Shown here: one piece after another, positions 63,123 through 64,000 of the stretch
Layout: each line of letters starts with the position of its first letter
Numbering within the stretch: position 1 is the first letter of the stretch
Source of the DNA: Cryobacterium psychrophilum
GTDB taxonomy: Bacteria > Actinomycetota > Actinomycetes > Actinomycetales > Microbacteriaceae
Reading direction: 5' to 3'
Assembly: GCF_004365915.1 (NCBI RefSeq)
Contig: NZ_SODI01000001.1
Location: 1,798,001-1,862,000 of the forward strand
Length of the DNA: 64,000 nucleotides
Notes under the pieces: model-generated
What the model was told of the DNA's origin: nothing
The model's database searches: none
The model's input: the letters and a program-made list of their open reading frames with translations, nothing else
Position numbers and translations under genes: made by a program

Positions 63123-63181
63123 GCCTAAGCGTTCAAATCGGGGGCGCAGGCACCTCGGAGTCAAAGCTGAACGGTGGCAGG

Positions 63182-63623
63182 ATGAGAAGCAACGCCGTAG
63201 AGTACGGCGGTTTCACGAGAAGATACATTCGCAGATGCCATAAAGGACATCTCATCGTCGGGCAGCTCGCCGCAGCAGGAATTGAGCGGGTTTACAGCGT
63301 TCCAGGAGAGGGCTTTCTGGACGTGCTCGATGGGCTTCATGGCTGGGACCCTCAGAACGTCGGGGACCAACACGAGCGGTGGAGCCGGGTTCATGGCGCT
63401 CCCCGAAGCAAGACTCACTGGTCAGCCCGGAGGCGTTATGGTCACGCGCGGTCCCTGCTCGGCGAACGCGGCTATTGCAGTGCACACTGCGCATCAGGAC
63501 CAGACCTCGCTTCTGCTAATGATCGGCCTCGTTGCCGTTGCCGACCGGAGCCGCGAGTCATTTCAAGAATTCGACCCACACGCGTGGTTCGGCTCGGCGG
63601 CCAAGAAGGACGTCGATAGCTGA
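63182..63623 (+). pseudogene. Broken ThDP decarboxylase, N-terminal fragment
   Basis: From about 63236 the frame reads KGHLIVGQLAAAGIERVYSV, PGEGFLDVLDGLHGWD, clearly the N-terminus of the decarboxylase type at 54113-55750 (GHLIVAQL... VPGESYLDVLDGL). Near 63370 the sense moves to another frame (GGAGFMALPEARLTGQPGG, VMVTRGPCSANAAIAVHTA, ESFQEFDPHAWFGSAAKK) and stops at 63623 after only about 130 codons of a 545-residue family. One frameshift plus truncation of the rest: a remnant of a second copy or of a homologue. Confidence 0.83.
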
Positions 63624-63651
63624 AGCTACTACAACTGGAAGGAGAGCAAAC

Positions 63652-64000
63652 ATGAATGCTGCCACCGAGTACCCGACGGGTGAAACAACTGCCGAGAGCA
63701 CTGAGGCGCGTGACAATCTAGGGTACGCAATTCTTCATCTCATCGCTGGGTATGGCGTGCGAACGATCTTCGGGATCCCGGGAACGCACAACCTTGAGTT
63801 CTATCGGCATCTCGATCGCTTGGGTATTCACGCGGTCACTGCTCGTCACGAGCAGGGCGCGGGGTATGCGGCAGATGCGTGGGGAAAGCGCTCCCGCCTT
63901 CCGGGAGTCGTCATCGCTACCTCAGGCCCGGGCCTTCTGAACGTACTTTCGGCGGCCGGTACTGCCTATTGCGAGTCGCGTCCGATGATCGTGCTGGCTC
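63652..64000 (+). CDS. ThDP-dependent enzyme, 3' partial (AruI-like 2-oxo acid decarboxylase)
   Basis: 116 residues visible; the gene runs off the window. After a 20-residue leader the PYR domain starts: LIAGYGVRTIFGIPGTHNLE, ARHEQGAGYAADAWGK (catalytic Glu region), VVIATSGPGLLNVLSA. The FGIPGTHNLEFYRHL segment is closest in style to 5-guanidino-2-oxopentanoate decarboxylase (AruI), but the C-terminal part needed to decide is absent. GGAG lies about 8 nt before the ATG; it begins 28 bp after the pseudogene. Confidence 0.85.
   Translation, partial: MNAATEYPTGETTAESTEARDNLGYAILHLIAGYGVRTIFGIPGTHNLEFYRHLDRLGIHAVTARHEQGAGYAADAWGKRSRLPGVVIATSGPGLLNVLSAAGTAYCESRPMIVLA

Larger units (their letters stand above)
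62470..63181. other. Non-coding region with promoter-type motifs and a repeat
   Basis: About 700 bp. It includes the GGGCATATGCACA site (62616), a GTGCAC at 62590-62595, and the hexanucleotide array at 63080. An open minus-strand frame at about 62800-63070 (LTRVTGIPVYTSDAVDG, LHSAVKEVLTHMVDEIVD) could be a gene fragment, but the family was not recognised and it has no convincing start. Confidence 0.45.

Overview
The window is chromosomal DNA of a high-GC Gram-positive actinobacterium, most likely of the family Microbacteriaceae (Cryobacterium-like is a guess). Reasons: small proteins typical of Actinobacteria (DUF3073, DUF3151, DUF3817, a SCP2-like protein), a UbiA/CrtI-type pair of the kind used for C50 carotenoids, split PurS/PurQ/PurL, frequent GTG starts, and many genes whose start codon lies about 6 nt after a -10 hexamer with no Shine-Dalgarno (leaderless genes). 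No tRNA, rRNA or CRISPR array was seen.

Regions. 1-5.1 kb: end of a CPBP-like membrane protein, a DUF4097-PadR operon, a KimA-like potassium permease. 5.2-5.6 kb: a decayed flavin monooxygenase gene. 5.7-17.6 kb: DUF3073 and the first de novo purine genes (purM, purF, purD, purC), with ribokinase, a CrtI-like desaturase/UbiA prenyltransferase pair and an AccD/AccA-type carboxyltransferase between them. 17.8-24.7 kb: VOC protein, MmsB-like dehydrogenase, TetR regulator, a tryptophan-to-kynurenine operon (kynA, an amidohydrolase where the formamidase is expected, kynU), purS-purQ, panD. 25.4-28.9 kb: a sulfane-sulfur module (rhodanese, rhodanese-membrane protein, TauE/SafE permease, and a convergent persulfide dioxygenase-rhodanese), with CsoR/CstR-like palindromes in both promoters. 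29-47.2 kb: housekeeping and accessory genes including purL, purA, chorismate mutase, two GNATs, a Vms1/baeRF-type protein, a SPOUT methyltransferase, mntH-mntR with a palindrome over the mntH promoter, a HAD phosphatase and a YigZ protein.

From 47.2 kb to the end the character changes. A C-terminally truncated IS1182-type element flanked by CTAG and by gene debris is followed by an accessory catabolic region: a minus-strand operon (MFS symporter, ThDP decarboxylase, YtcJ-type amidohydrolase, M20 amidohydrolase, aldehyde dehydrogenase) with a divergent PucR regulator; an RraA-like protein plus a complete TRAP transporter; a hexanucleotide repeat; a broken second copy of the ThDP decarboxylase; and the start of another ThDP enzyme running off the window.

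How the genes work together. purF/M/D/C/S/Q/L/A supply most of the IMP and AMP route but are scattered in six places. The kyn operon degrades tryptophan to anthranilate. The sulfur module oxidises persulfide and moves sulfite. The 49.7-57.1 kb operon reads as import of an N-acyl or N-carbamoyl compound, hydrolysis, 2-oxo acid decarboxylation and aldehyde oxidation; its substrate is unknown. A 13-bp near-palindrome recurs at the pucR promoter, upstream of the TRAP operon and inside the hexanucleotide repeat, which may tie this region into one regulon.
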